A stretch of DNA of 64,000 bases from Tuctoria greenei (Eukaryota; Streptophyta; Magnoliopsida; Poales; Poaceae). The notes below the pieces were generated by a model. That model saw only the letters and a program-made list of their open reading frames with translations. It ran no database searches and was not told the DNA's origin. Position numbers and translations under genes: made by a program. Positions 54,715 through 64,000 of this stretch are shown one piece after another (position 1 is the first letter of the stretch; each line of letters starts with the position of its first letter). The stretch covers positions 128,562,230 to 128,626,229 of the forward strand of contig JAYESD010000007.1 in the NCBI GenBank assembly GCA_036927565.1, in the 5' to 3' direction.

Positions 54715-56235
54715 TGTTGACGGTCATTATAGACAAGTTTTGACCATCAATATAACTCAATTATGTGAGGGAATAAATATTTCTTACACACATCATAGTT
54801 AGATTTAACATAATTCCATTTGCACTTGGAGAAATAGTGCATGCAGGAGTTTTACGCAGAAATGATGGAGAATGGGGGGAGCAGTCCTAAAAAGTGCCAC
54901 CCTGGCCAATCACACGACAACATGGGGCATCACATAGATCCATGACTCATTCCCAGGCGTATCCAAGGAGATCTGACGGTGTTTTACCCAGGAAGCGGGT
55001 CTGGGCCCACCTGGATACCACCTCGAGGAAGCACACCCGAAGGGGGGCCAGGACCAAGTCGGTTGACCCCCCCCCCCCCCTAGTCGGCTAACTTGGCCCT
55101 GGTGCCAAACCCGGTCTTCCTCCACATGTTGGCTCCTCATGGCTCTCTGAAGGCGGTGAAGACTGATTCGCGCGCTAATTGTAGCGGGAACCACCACTAC
55201 TCCATGTGTAAATAGGAGTGATGCTCACTTCTCACACACACCACTCAAGCATTCTCTCTTGTATTACACTATTGCTCTTAGTCCCTTTGTGGAGGTTAGG
55301 CTATAGAGAGGAGCCTCTAGTCCCAAGTCCAAATTCAGAAAGGTATGGCTCATGTATCTTTTCTTTTATTTGTGACATTATGCTTTATATTAATATCATT
55401 AGTCTTTACTTATTCATTTACTTGGATGAAGTGTTTCCTGTTTGGTTGTGGAGTCCATGTATGTGTTAGGTTTAGATGTTACTATGATCTAATCATAATG
55501 GTCATATCTTGTTATCATAAATATCATACACCACAACTATAGTCTAATTAGGTATTAATATGATTATATTAATATGAATAGTTTAGTGTCTGGTTCCAAC
55601 ATTGATTTCAACGATGTTTAGGTTAGTCATTGCCTTAGAAAGGTACTTGTACTACAGCTCTTAAGGTATTTACTTGTTATGTAAGCATGGTGCTTACATA
55701 AGCAAGTAGCATTGGATGTCTCATAGACCCACAATTTGTAGGGGTAGGCGGCAGGTGGTGACAACTATGTCCATCCTTCGTAATCACCCATATTCGGCTA
55801 CGCGGCAGACTCATTGCGGGAATCATCCTGATATTCTCAGGGGTAAACTCGTGCCCTGTATGTTGGACCGTTAAGCCATAGTACTCTTAGTTAGCTTAGA
55901 AATGTGTACACTAGTTGACTATGTATATGAGTACCTAAAGCACAGTAGGAGTAGCTCCATTGCTAACTTAGCATCCACTAGGACATTCTACCCTTTAGAG
56001 TAGTTTGCTTAGGTGTGTGTTGCACTACCCCATCATTTCATTTATCCACCCTACCAGATCCCTTACTAGAGCCCCCTCTTCTATCCTTGATTTTGCCACT
56101 CTTCTACCTTGCCTTCCTTTGGGATTAGCAAATATGATGCTCTAGAGAATACTCTCGGGTGAAATGTTACAGCGGTACTTTCCGTGTGCTTGGGGAATTC
56201 GTCTTGCTTTGCCTTAAGTTAGCCTAATGCCTCTG
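54715..56235 (+). repeat. 3' LTR of third Athila-like element (LTR D, about 1.5 kb)
   Basis: Starts TGTTGACGGTCATTATAGAC and shares ordered landmarks with LTRs A-C: the block near 54895 (GCCACCCTGGCCAATCA), GACTCATTCCCAGGCGTATC, and GAATACTCTCGGGTGAAATG near 56144 where LTR C has GAATACTCTTTAAGTG. It is clearly diverged in between, so it belongs to another subfamily. A run of 14 C lies at 55067-55080. The 3' edge is approximate: no clear CA end was found near 56215-56245, and the 5' LTR is missing. Confidence 0.7.
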
Positions 56236-56377
56236 CAGAACCAGCCTTGCTGCTAGGATGACCTGTAGATGTTAAGAAGTATCAATAGCGATATTAAAAA
56301 GCAACAAACAGAGAGGAAACTTGCACCATTCCATAAAAGAAACACCCTCTCCCATATTCCACCAAGTCCCATCCACC
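56236..56377 (+). other. Short noncoding stretch before an unidentified ORF
   Basis: Return to the inner Athila body after LTR D. No distinct feature seen. Confidence 0.35.
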
Positions 56378-57204
56378 ATGGCCGGCAAGGGAATCGTTCC
56401 CCATGCATCCTTCAGCTCCACATTCAACCTTAAAGGGGAACCTACACCGGTCAACAATGACTCCACCATGGCCATTGAGGTCATCATGGCTTTGAACGTG
56501 GCACCTCTTGATGCGATCTCGCCACTTGGGACGCCCCGTGGACGTAGCCCTACTCATTGCAGTGTTTCACGCTCACTCTCTCCTTGTAGAGCGCCCATGA
56601 AATCACAAACCCCAACGAGACGTCCAACAACGGCAGCTCTCAAGCCCGTTGCGACTCATCTTTTCCATGGAAAAGACAAATTTCATCCCATGCTCCAGCC
56701 TGGTGAGAAGTACACGGGCACGATCAAGATGAAGAAAGGCAACGTAGTGAGCCACCACTACGAGTCGCCAACTCGTACCTTGCCGGAGCCCACAAATGAC
56801 TGTTTCATAAATCCAAGGCATGATACGGTGAAAGGTTATGGAAAAGGTCTCTACAAGCGTGTGGACAACATAGCCTTGGAGGAATCAATGGGCTTGTCTC
56901 CCTCCAGGGTGAGGTGTCACCTCTCACCACCTGCTATAAATGGCCTCTAGACCAATATCAAAGCAGTGATGAGAAATCTCCCCGTGCTGATGCGGCGCGG
57001 CTAGCTAAGGAAATAGCAAATCTCCAATTGTAGAACAAAAAGCTATCGAGCGTGATGGTTGAAGCACGCGTCGAGAGGGCGAAATTAAAATATGATATTG
57101 ATTCCCTTAAGAAGGAGATCAATGGTGTCCGTTGTGGCATAAGTGCTAAAGTCAAGCGCTTATGCGAGGCCATAGGGGTGTCCGAGATTTCCAAGGCACC
57201 ATGA
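56378..57204 (+). pseudogene. Unidentified ORF in the inner Athila 3' half
   Basis: From ATG 56378 (context ACCATGGCC, a strong plant start; an earlier in-frame ATG lies at 56321) the frame is open to 56950. It reads MAGKGIVPHASFSSTFNLKG, a Ser/Pro/Arg-rich stretch (PLGTPRGRSPTHCSVSRSLS), then HLFHGKDKFHPMLQPGEKYT. After a frame change near 56940 it continues as a charged coiled coil (VEARVERAKLKYDIDSLKKE) to TGA 57202-57204, with one TAG at 57031-57033. It stands where the outer Athila has the end of integrase. I do not recognise the family. It may be an additional gag-like or captured gene. Confidence 0.5.
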
Positions 57205-58687
57205 ATAGATGTCCCATTAGGCCATTGGGTGCTTACCACTTAGTTTGCTTGTTTTCATTCCAATATTTTGTAATTAAATAATGTAAGCGCCCCCAATTTT
57301 TATTCAATAAAGTGAACTTACCGGTTAATCTAAACCGGTAATTTTCCCCTTTTTAGTCTATCTTGTGTCAAATAAAGTTTCCAGAAACAAGTGTGGGGGA
57401 GGAGTCCCTCCGCAATTTCGCGACATATAGATCACGTGTTTCACCCATGGACACGTCGCAAACTTACACATGAGATGACATGACAAAGCGGAGCACCAGG
57501 GGAGCTAACCAGAGGTCGGCCGACCCCCTAGCTCGACCGACCTGTTGGTGGCCCCTCTCGGGTCCGTTTCACTACACAACGTCGATTTGAATCTCTTATC
57601 CCGTTCTCTTGGTGATTCAATGCAAATTGAGTTGAAAACTTTGATGCATCATGCAAAATCAATTTTAAATCAACTCAACAAAAATAAACAATGCAAAATT
57701 GCTTAAATATGAGACTAGTATACCCTGTATTTTGATTTCACTACCATGTTTCTGGACCCATATAATTAATTAGGACAACATCTCATCTAAGCTTTTGATT
57801 GGTGTGCTATGGTGAGTAAGATGAACCCGTGGGCAAAAACATCCTTGCTTGAAATTGATTTTTAATTTTGCACAATTTTAAAGTATTAAGGATTTGTCTT
57901 CCTCTCTCATTAGAAATTAAATATCCACCAAGGCCATATGATATGAATATTGAAAACCACATGCATATGCGACTTAGCATTTTTCATTGAACATTGTCAA
58001 AATCTTGATCCAATTGAGTGCCTTGCATAAATTCTTTGATTAAGAATTTCTTGTGCACCCCACCATATTCCATAATTTTCATCCATACATCATCATAAGA
58101 TACTCCATAAGATTTATTGCAAAATCCTCCCCCATTAAAAATATAAGAAAAAGGAGTAGAAATGCTTCATCCTTCCACAAAAGGAGAGTTATCAAATAGG
58201 AGTTATCATCACCATTCATGAACCATCATCTACCACCCATATTATGTGCACAAGAATTTCTTTATTCATTGGTTTTATTGCATAGTCTTCTCAAATGGAT
58301 CTCGTTTTTGACTTAGTAATATATGAATTGCAAGTGCGCTACTCTTTATCCCTACCAAGCTCCACAAAAGCCATACTTAGCTGTAGGGACAAAAGTGGCC
58401 AAAATTATGCCAAGTTGAGGATTCAAACATTTTGAGTGACTTGAGAGAATCCAATTGAAAAAGGCATTATACTTTGACATTTGAAATATAGCAATTTTTT
58501 AAGTTATTTCAGCAGGAAGAAGTTCGATTGAGATACACTCAACCATCACAAAGGGTTCATAAGCAATGTTATGCATTAAAATACTTTGTATACTTCTTTC
58601 ATATTCATAGCAATATTTATCTTAGAACTTAGTTCTTCTTTCCTTTTTTTCACTCGAGGACAAGCAAAGGACTAAGTGTATGGGAGT
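57205..58687 (+). other. 3' noncoding region of inner Athila
   Basis: Begins with AATAAAGT-type sequence and the internal purine tract CAAGTGTGGGGGAGGAG (57390-57406), runs through AT-rich DNA and ends with AAGTGTATGGGAGTT before LTR C. It parallels 60879-62511 segment by segment (CTACCATGTTTCTGGACC at 57742 and 61469; ATATGATA-GAATATTGAAAACCACATG at 57937 and 61667). Confidence 0.8.
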
Positions 58688-59906
58688 TTGTTGACGGTTC
58701 TTAAATGCTAAATCTGACTATTTTCACTGCTAAAGATTATAAAGAGGAAAACAAAACATAGTGGTAGGATTTAAAACTAATAAATTCCACAAGTGTTACT
58801 ATCTATTTGCATGCAGGGGAATTAAGCCCCAAAATACCCAAAATGCAGTGAGCAATCCTAAAAGTTGTCATTTGACCAACCGGGCAATGACACATGGCAT
58901 CATATGGATCTATGACTCATTCCCTTGCGTATCCGAGGAGATCCAATGGTAATTCATGCGGGAAGGGGTTCAGGGCGCACCTGGCAGCCACCCTGAGAAA
59001 GCACAGTCTAGGGGGCCAAGGCCAGGTCAGCCGACCCCCTAGCTCAGTCAATCTGGCCCTAGCGCCAAACATGGTCAAACGACGCTTGTCTCTCTCCTGT
59101 GGCTCCCTGATGATGGTAACGAATGATTCACGCGTTAATTGTGGCACCAAACCGATTGAACTCGTGTACAAATAACCCCTCACTGTCTCACTTCACACAC
59201 ACCAAAAGTTTGAGACTAGTACTCCACTCATAAGGTTTAGAGTTGCCCTAGTGGCCAGCCAAGTAGAAGGAGAACGAGGAGGAGCTAGGAGGAGGAGCCT
59301 TTGGCTTTTCAAGTCCCTCTTCCACACTTGTACTTCTGCAGAAGTTATGCTGGAATGGAGTAAGAAACTTTCATGAATTCAATACTAGTTTGAATTCTAT
59401 TCCATAGTAGGTTGCTTTTGTAATTGCTTGTAGGTTCACTGGTTTAATTTATTAGAGGCATAGTTGTAGCTTTGCATTCAAAACGATTAGAGTTATGATT
59501 TAGAACTTAAGTTTGGTGCTTAGGTTAGAGTTCATCAGTGGATATCTCGTAGACCCACAGATTGAAGAGGTAGACAGCAGGTGGTGTCAGCTCTATCTGT
59601 CCTTAGTAATCCTCCACGTTGGGCTATGCCATAGGATCTTGGTGGGAATTGTCCTGGTGTTGCCAAGGGTAAACCTGTGCCTGAAGCAAGTAGCTGCTAT
59701 AGACTACTGTGGCCTAGATTTCAAACCATTGAATTCCTCTCAAATCCTTGCCTACCAAACAAATTGTGTCCTTGGGAGAACAAGCTAGAAGATCGAACAC
59801 AAGTTCCTTGGATTCGATACCCTTGGGAATACTCTTTAAGTGGATGTGCTACAACGGTATTTCCGTGCGCTTGTGGATTATTCTATTTTTGTAAGAAATA
59901 CCAACA
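58688..59906 (+). repeat. 3' LTR of inner Athila (LTR C, 1219 bp)
   Basis: Starts TGTTGACGGTTCTTAAATGC and ends GAAATACCAACA. The promoter box is changed to TACAAATA (59167-59174) where LTR B has TATAAATA. Followed by the duplicated GGGAT. Confidence 0.9.
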
Positions 59907-59911
59907 GGGAT
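59907..59911 (+). repeat. Target-site duplication, right copy (GGGAT)
   Basis: Partner of GGAAT at 16558-16562 with one substitution. Confidence 0.85.
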
Positions 59912-60878
59912 CACCGCTCATAATGTCATTCCCCTCACATATCATCTTCAAGTCGAATTATTTGATGTATGGGGTATTGACTTCATGGGACCTTTTCCAA
60001 AGTCCTATGATTGTGAGTATATTCTGGTGGTCGTCGATTATGTATCAAAATGAATAGACGCATTGCCTTGCAAAAATGCCGACTCCAAGCAAGCTATAAA
60101 AATGTTCCATGGGATCATTTTCTCATGCTTTGGCAATCTCCAAATGGTCATAAGTGATGGAGGATCTCATTTCATTAATAAGACCTTTTGGAACTTTCTA
60201 AGGGAACTGGGAGTCCAGTATGACATTGCTACTCCATACCACCCACAAACAAGCAATCAGGCAAAAATGTTGAATAAGCAGATCAAAAACATTCTACAAA
60301 AGACCGTCTTGGAAATGGGAACGGGTTGGAAGTATAAACTACCCGATGCATTGTGGGCATACTGAAATTCTTACAAGACACCCATTGTCATGTATCCATT
60401 CCAACTTGTTTGTGCAAAGACTTGTCATATCTTTGTAGAATTGGAAAATAGAGCTCATTGGGCCATAAAAAGGTGCAACATGAATCTCATTGAGCACCGT
60501 TTGAGGCAAATTTCTGAACTTCAGGAATGGATATATAAGGCGTATCATAGTGCCAAAATCTATATAGAGAGGACCAAAATATGGAACAACAAAAGGATTA
60601 CGTCAAAAGAGTTCAAGCCTAGAGATAAAGTTATTTTCTTTAACACTAGGGTAAAACTCTTTGGACACGGGAAATTAAGAAGTAAATGGGAAGGACCATT
60701 TACCGAGATGGAAACCTCATCTCATGGATCCATCATACTCTAAGATGATAAAGGCCATCTATTCAAGGTGAATGGAAAGCGTCTCAAAATATTCTTAGAT
60801 TCCCATGAGGATTTGGAAAAGGAAGTCGACGTGATAAATTTGATTGATTTTTACGTCGTTCTTCCAAATTCCACTTGA
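59912..60878 (+). pseudogene. Outer Athila integrase, catalytic core and C-terminus
   Basis: Resumes the integrase cut at 16562: VWGIDFMGPFPKSYDCEYIL (first Asp), VISDGGSHFINKTFWNF (second Asp), YHPQTSNQAKMLNKQIKN, where the usual catalytic Glu position is Lys. The C-terminal domain (RPRDKV-like KPRDKVIFFNTRVKLF, SKWEGPF) and the end (DFYVVLPNST, stop 60876-60878) follow. In-frame stops occur near 60050 (after VVVDYVSK), at 60362 (LWAY-stop) and near 60741. With a Lys in the DDE triad the enzyme would be inactive even without the stops. Confidence 0.9.
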
Positions 60879-62511
60879 ATTCTCGAAGCCTAATTAACTT
60901 ACCCCAACCAATCCCACGATGCTACAACATCCTTCTTACTTCCATCTTGCCCAAGTCCCATTTTCTATCTTAGGGTGCTAGTTTTTCAATTTCAATTTTC
61001 ATTCAAGCACCCCCATTTTGAGTTCAATAAAATAAATCTTACTGGTTCAGCTAACATCAGAAATGTTCCCTTTGTTTTATCATTACATTTATGTTCAATA
61101 AAGAATTCATAAAACAAGTGTGAGGAGAGGAGTCCTTTTGTGAGTTCACGACGTACAACTTCCATGTTTCACTAGAAAACACGTTGCAACCGAGTGCACG
61201 AGATAACACGACAAAGTAGCAGGCCAAAGGAGCCAAACCAGGCTCGATCAAGCCCTTGTTTGGTCGACCTGGTTGTGGGTCCTATCGGCTCTGTTTCGTT
61301 ACACAACATCGATTTGGATCTCCTATCCCCTGTTCCGTATGATTCAATACAAATTGAGTTGAAATTTTTGATTCATTCATGTAAAACTTCTCTAAAATTA
61401 ACTCAATTTAAAATGAATGATTGCATTTTTCTTAAGTTGAGATTAGTATACCTTTTATTTTAATTTCTCTACCATGTTTCTGGACCTACATCATTAATTT
61501 AGGAAAATATGTCATCTAAGTATTTGATTGGTGTGATATGATGAAAAAAATAAACTCATGGATAAACCCATCCTTGCTTGAACTTAATTTTGATCTTTGC
61601 ACAATTTTGAAATCTTAAGGTTTTGCCTTCCTCTCTCATTGGAATTTAAATACCCACCAAGGGCATATGATACAATTATTGAAAACCACATGCATATGCC
61701 ACCTTGCATTTTCATTGAACTTTGTCAAACTCTTGACCCTATTGATTAGGAATTTCTTGTGCACTCCACCATATCTCAATAATTTTCATCCATCCACTAT
61801 CAAAAGATACTCCATGCAAATTTTACAAAATCCTCTCTAAATAAAAAGATGCACAAAAAGGAGTAGAAGGCATGACTATGAGAGCTCTCAAAAAGAACTA
61901 AAAGAAAGAAGAAAAAGAAAAAAGAGTCAATAAGTAGCCATGCTTCATCCTTGCACAAAAAGAGAGTGATCAAAAGGGAATTATCATCACCATTCATCAT
62001 CCATTATCCACCACCCATAATTAGTGCACAAAAATTTCATTAATCATTGGTTTTATTGCATGGTCTTCTCATAAGGATCTAGCTTTTGACTTAGTAATAT
62101 ATGGATTGCAAGTGTGCTACTCTTTATCTCTACCAAGATACACAAAAAATCCATATTTAGCTGTAGGGGAAAAAGTGGAAAAATTATGCCAAGGTGAGGA
62201 TTCAAACACTTTGAGTGAATTGATAAATTCCAATTGAAAGGAAAAAAGGCACTATCCTTCTGACATTCGAAATATAACAATTTTTGAAGTTATTTCAGCA
62301 GGAGGAAATCTGGCCAAAATGCAGTCAACCGTTCCACCTCTTAAACACCCAAGATGATGTGGTAGCCACACCACAAAAAGGTTTCATGAACAAAGGTATG
62401 GGTTAAAATACTTTGTATACTTATTTCATACTCATAGCAAAACTTTATCTTAGCACTTAGTTCTCCTTGCATTCACTCGAGAACGAGTAAAGGACTAAGT
62501 GTGGGAGAGTT
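60879..62511 (+). other. 3' noncoding region of outer Athila
   Basis: Contains the internal purine tract CAAGTGTGAGGAGAGGAG (61117-61134), AT-rich DNA parallel to 57205-58687, and the terminal purine tract AAGTGTGGGAGAGTT at the LTR. No ORF. Confidence 0.8.
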
Positions 62512-62607
62512 TGTTGACGGTCCTTAAATATCAAATCCAACCATCAATTCTCTGTATAAAAGATATGAATTGGACAACAAACATAGTGGTAGGAGTTATT
62601 TCCTAAC
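62512..62607 (+). repeat. 3' LTR of outer Athila, first 96 bp only (LTR E)
   Basis: TGTTGACGGTCCTTAAATAT to TTATTTCCTAAC, aligned base for base with LTR A (11791-11886) apart from scattered substitutions. The LTR is interrupted by a copia-type LTR at 62608. The next bases expected from LTR A (GAATTCCACAAGTG) should appear after that insertion, beyond the window. Confidence 0.9.
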
Positions 62608-64000
62608 TGTAAGTGCATCTAGGATATCCCTTGTGGGTTTTGGCTAATTGATGACAAACATATGAGATCCTAATGAAACTACTGAGATGATTGCAGGACA
62701 AACAAGTGAAACAGCTCAGTGCGTACAAAAAGGTGAAAAATGAAGTGGTGTTCAAAGAGAGATACTTTGATGAAGCTTGGAAGACCAAATTAGATTTTGA
62801 ATGTATAGGGAGTGTATGAAAGACACACTCCAAGAGCTCACAACTTTGCGCGAGGGTAAGGGATTAAAATTAACCTAACTTTCACAAAGCACCGGACTAG
62901 TCCGATCATGGACCGGACTAGTCCGTTTATCTTTTTGGAATCTCACTTATTGGGGGACTGTACTAGTCCGTGCGTACACCGGACTAGTCCGTTGATCTTT
63001 CTAGGGTCTCTCATATTGAGGGACCGGACTAGTCCGTTGACCACTGGACTAGTCCGTTGACCTTTCTAGAGTCTCCCATATGTGGAGATCGGACTAGTCT
63101 GTTGAACTTTCTGGAGTTCACTTTCACACAGCACTGGACTAGGCCGAGCTTGGATCGGACTAGTCCGGCAGACTTTCTGGACTTCAAAATACACTGAGAC
63201 CGGACAAGTCTAGACTTGCACCGGACTAGTCCGGTGTTAGGGCTTTTCAACGGCTACCTTTTGGAAACCCTATAAATAGAGAGTCCACGGCTTTCCTATT
63301 CAAACACACGTCGAATACTGATCAAAGAACAAACCCTAGCGCCGCCACTTCGTCCCAAGAGCCCAAAACACATCTCCACACACATCTAAAGTACAAAAAG
63401 AGTGAAATCAATTGAACACTTGGATTCGGGATTGGGAGATCGTCGTTCTTTCATTGAGAGCTCTTGGGGTTTGATCTTTCTACACTCATACTCTGCATTG
63501 TAATACTTTTGAGTGTATTTGATCACTTCTTTCGTTGTAATTCTCGTGGGAGCCCTCAACGTGTGAGGTTGCCCCACAAACTTGGTGATTACCCGTGATA
63601 GTGGAATCAAGTTGGCCTTCGTGGTGACTTGAAGAGGGAAAGGGTTGGAGACCCGGCTCTGTGTGAGCTTCCTCAACGAGGACATAGATCTCGTGGTGAG
63701 ATCGAACCTCGGGAAAAATTCGTGTGTCTTACGTCTTATTTCCTTTAAATTTTGTTCATTAGATCACTTGAGTGCTAAACATCAACCTAAGGCAATTATA
63801 AGTTTTATCTGCATTCTTATATTAATATCAAATAAAAATATCAGTTGTTCTCATTTCCGCTGCTAAAGACATTTAGTTTCCCAAATAACACCTGATCAAC
63901 ACACATATTTTTAGCACACCGGACAAGTCCGCCCACACGACCAGACTAGTCCGGCCAACCAAGTTTTGACGATTCTATTAAGTGTGCAGGAAATTCAAAA
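62608..64000 (+). repeat. LTR of a SIRE/Maximus-like copia element (5' part, runs off window)
   Basis: Starts TGTAAGTGCATCTAGGATAT, a start common in SIRE/Maximus LTRs of grasses, inside Athila LTR E. TATAAATA at 63271-63278 is the likely promoter. U3 (62885-63240) is filled with GGACTAGTCCG palindromes, with two more near 63920-63955. The usual LTR end is not reached by 64000. It is a different family from the tandem SIRE array. Confidence 0.7.
62885..63240. repeat. Cluster of CCGGACTAGTCCG palindromes in terminal LTR
   Basis: About a dozen statements of (C)CGGACTAGTCCG and close variants, often in pairs and followed by TTGACCTTTCTAGAGTC-like spacers, so the array is partly a tandem repeat of about 65-70 bp with two palindromes per unit. 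Confidence 0.85.

Larger units (their letters stand above)
16563..59906 (+). mobile_element. Inner Athila element with everything nested inside it (43.3 kb)
   Basis: The two LTRs (16563-17786 and 58688-59906), the shared internal indel pattern of their first 100 bp and the near-perfect 5-bp duplication identify one insertion into the outer Athila integrase. What remains of its own body is the primer site, the first part of gag (17893 to about 18085), an unidentified ORF (56378-57204) and the 3' noncoding region (57205-58687). The rest was replaced by later insertions and at least one deletion. Confidence 0.9.

Noticed and set aside
62885..63240. CRISPR-like array of short repeats
   Set aside because: The repeats are 11-13 bp palindromes with irregular spacing inside a plant LTR, and the genome context is eukaryotic.

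Overview
The window looks like nuclear DNA from a plant, most likely a grass: 64 kb of intergenic heterochromatin made of LTR retrotransposons nested in one another. The Ty3/gypsy and Ty1/copia protein types (Athila, Tekay with a chromodomain, Tat/Retand with an antisense extra ORF, SIRE and Angela), tRNA-Met and tRNA-Asp primer sites, plant-type LTR promoters and many C-to-T type stop codons all fit this. I see no convincing host gene, tRNA, rRNA, bacterial operon or CRISPR array. All lineage names rest on motif recognition in the sequence; no database was searched.

Layout. 1-1535: end of an unidentified LTR retrotransposon with its 3' LTR. 1536-1717: small orphan coding-like patch. 1718-7756: minus-strand Tekay-type chromovirus (3' LTR, chromodomain, integrase, RNase H, RT, part of protease), cut off at 7756 and sealed by a 50-bp inverted copy of its own integrase. 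7807-11790: a decayed hAT-type DNA transposon carrying a solo Retand-type LTR (8676-9884). From 11791 the hAT is interrupted by an outer Athila element whose integrase is itself split at 16562/59907 by a 43.3-kb insertion.

That insertion (16563-59906) is a second Athila element with LTRs at both ends. Inside it lie: a truncated minus-strand SIRE fragment (about 18090-21366); a Retand-type element (integrase 21367-22614, antisense ORF about 23888-46378, 3' LTR 46457-47330); a tandem SIRE array LTR-body-LTR-body-LTR (27606-46126) inserted into the Retand antisense ORF and bounded by the 5-bp duplication CCGAC; a third Athila-like element (47331 to about 56235) with an ATHILA-ORF1-like gene; and an Angela-type copia (47977-52509) inserted in that gene. 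After 59906 the outer Athila integrase, 3' region and first 96 bp of its 3' LTR resume. That LTR is then split at 62607/62608 by yet another copia-type LTR running off the window.

Read as a clock, the order of insertion is hAT, outer Athila, inner Athila, third Athila-like element, Retand, tandem SIRE: six levels. Angela and the terminal LTR are side branches. Most genes are dead. The least damaged are in the tandem SIRE array, where body 1 keeps a full-length gag frame and body 2 keeps an almost complete pol frame.
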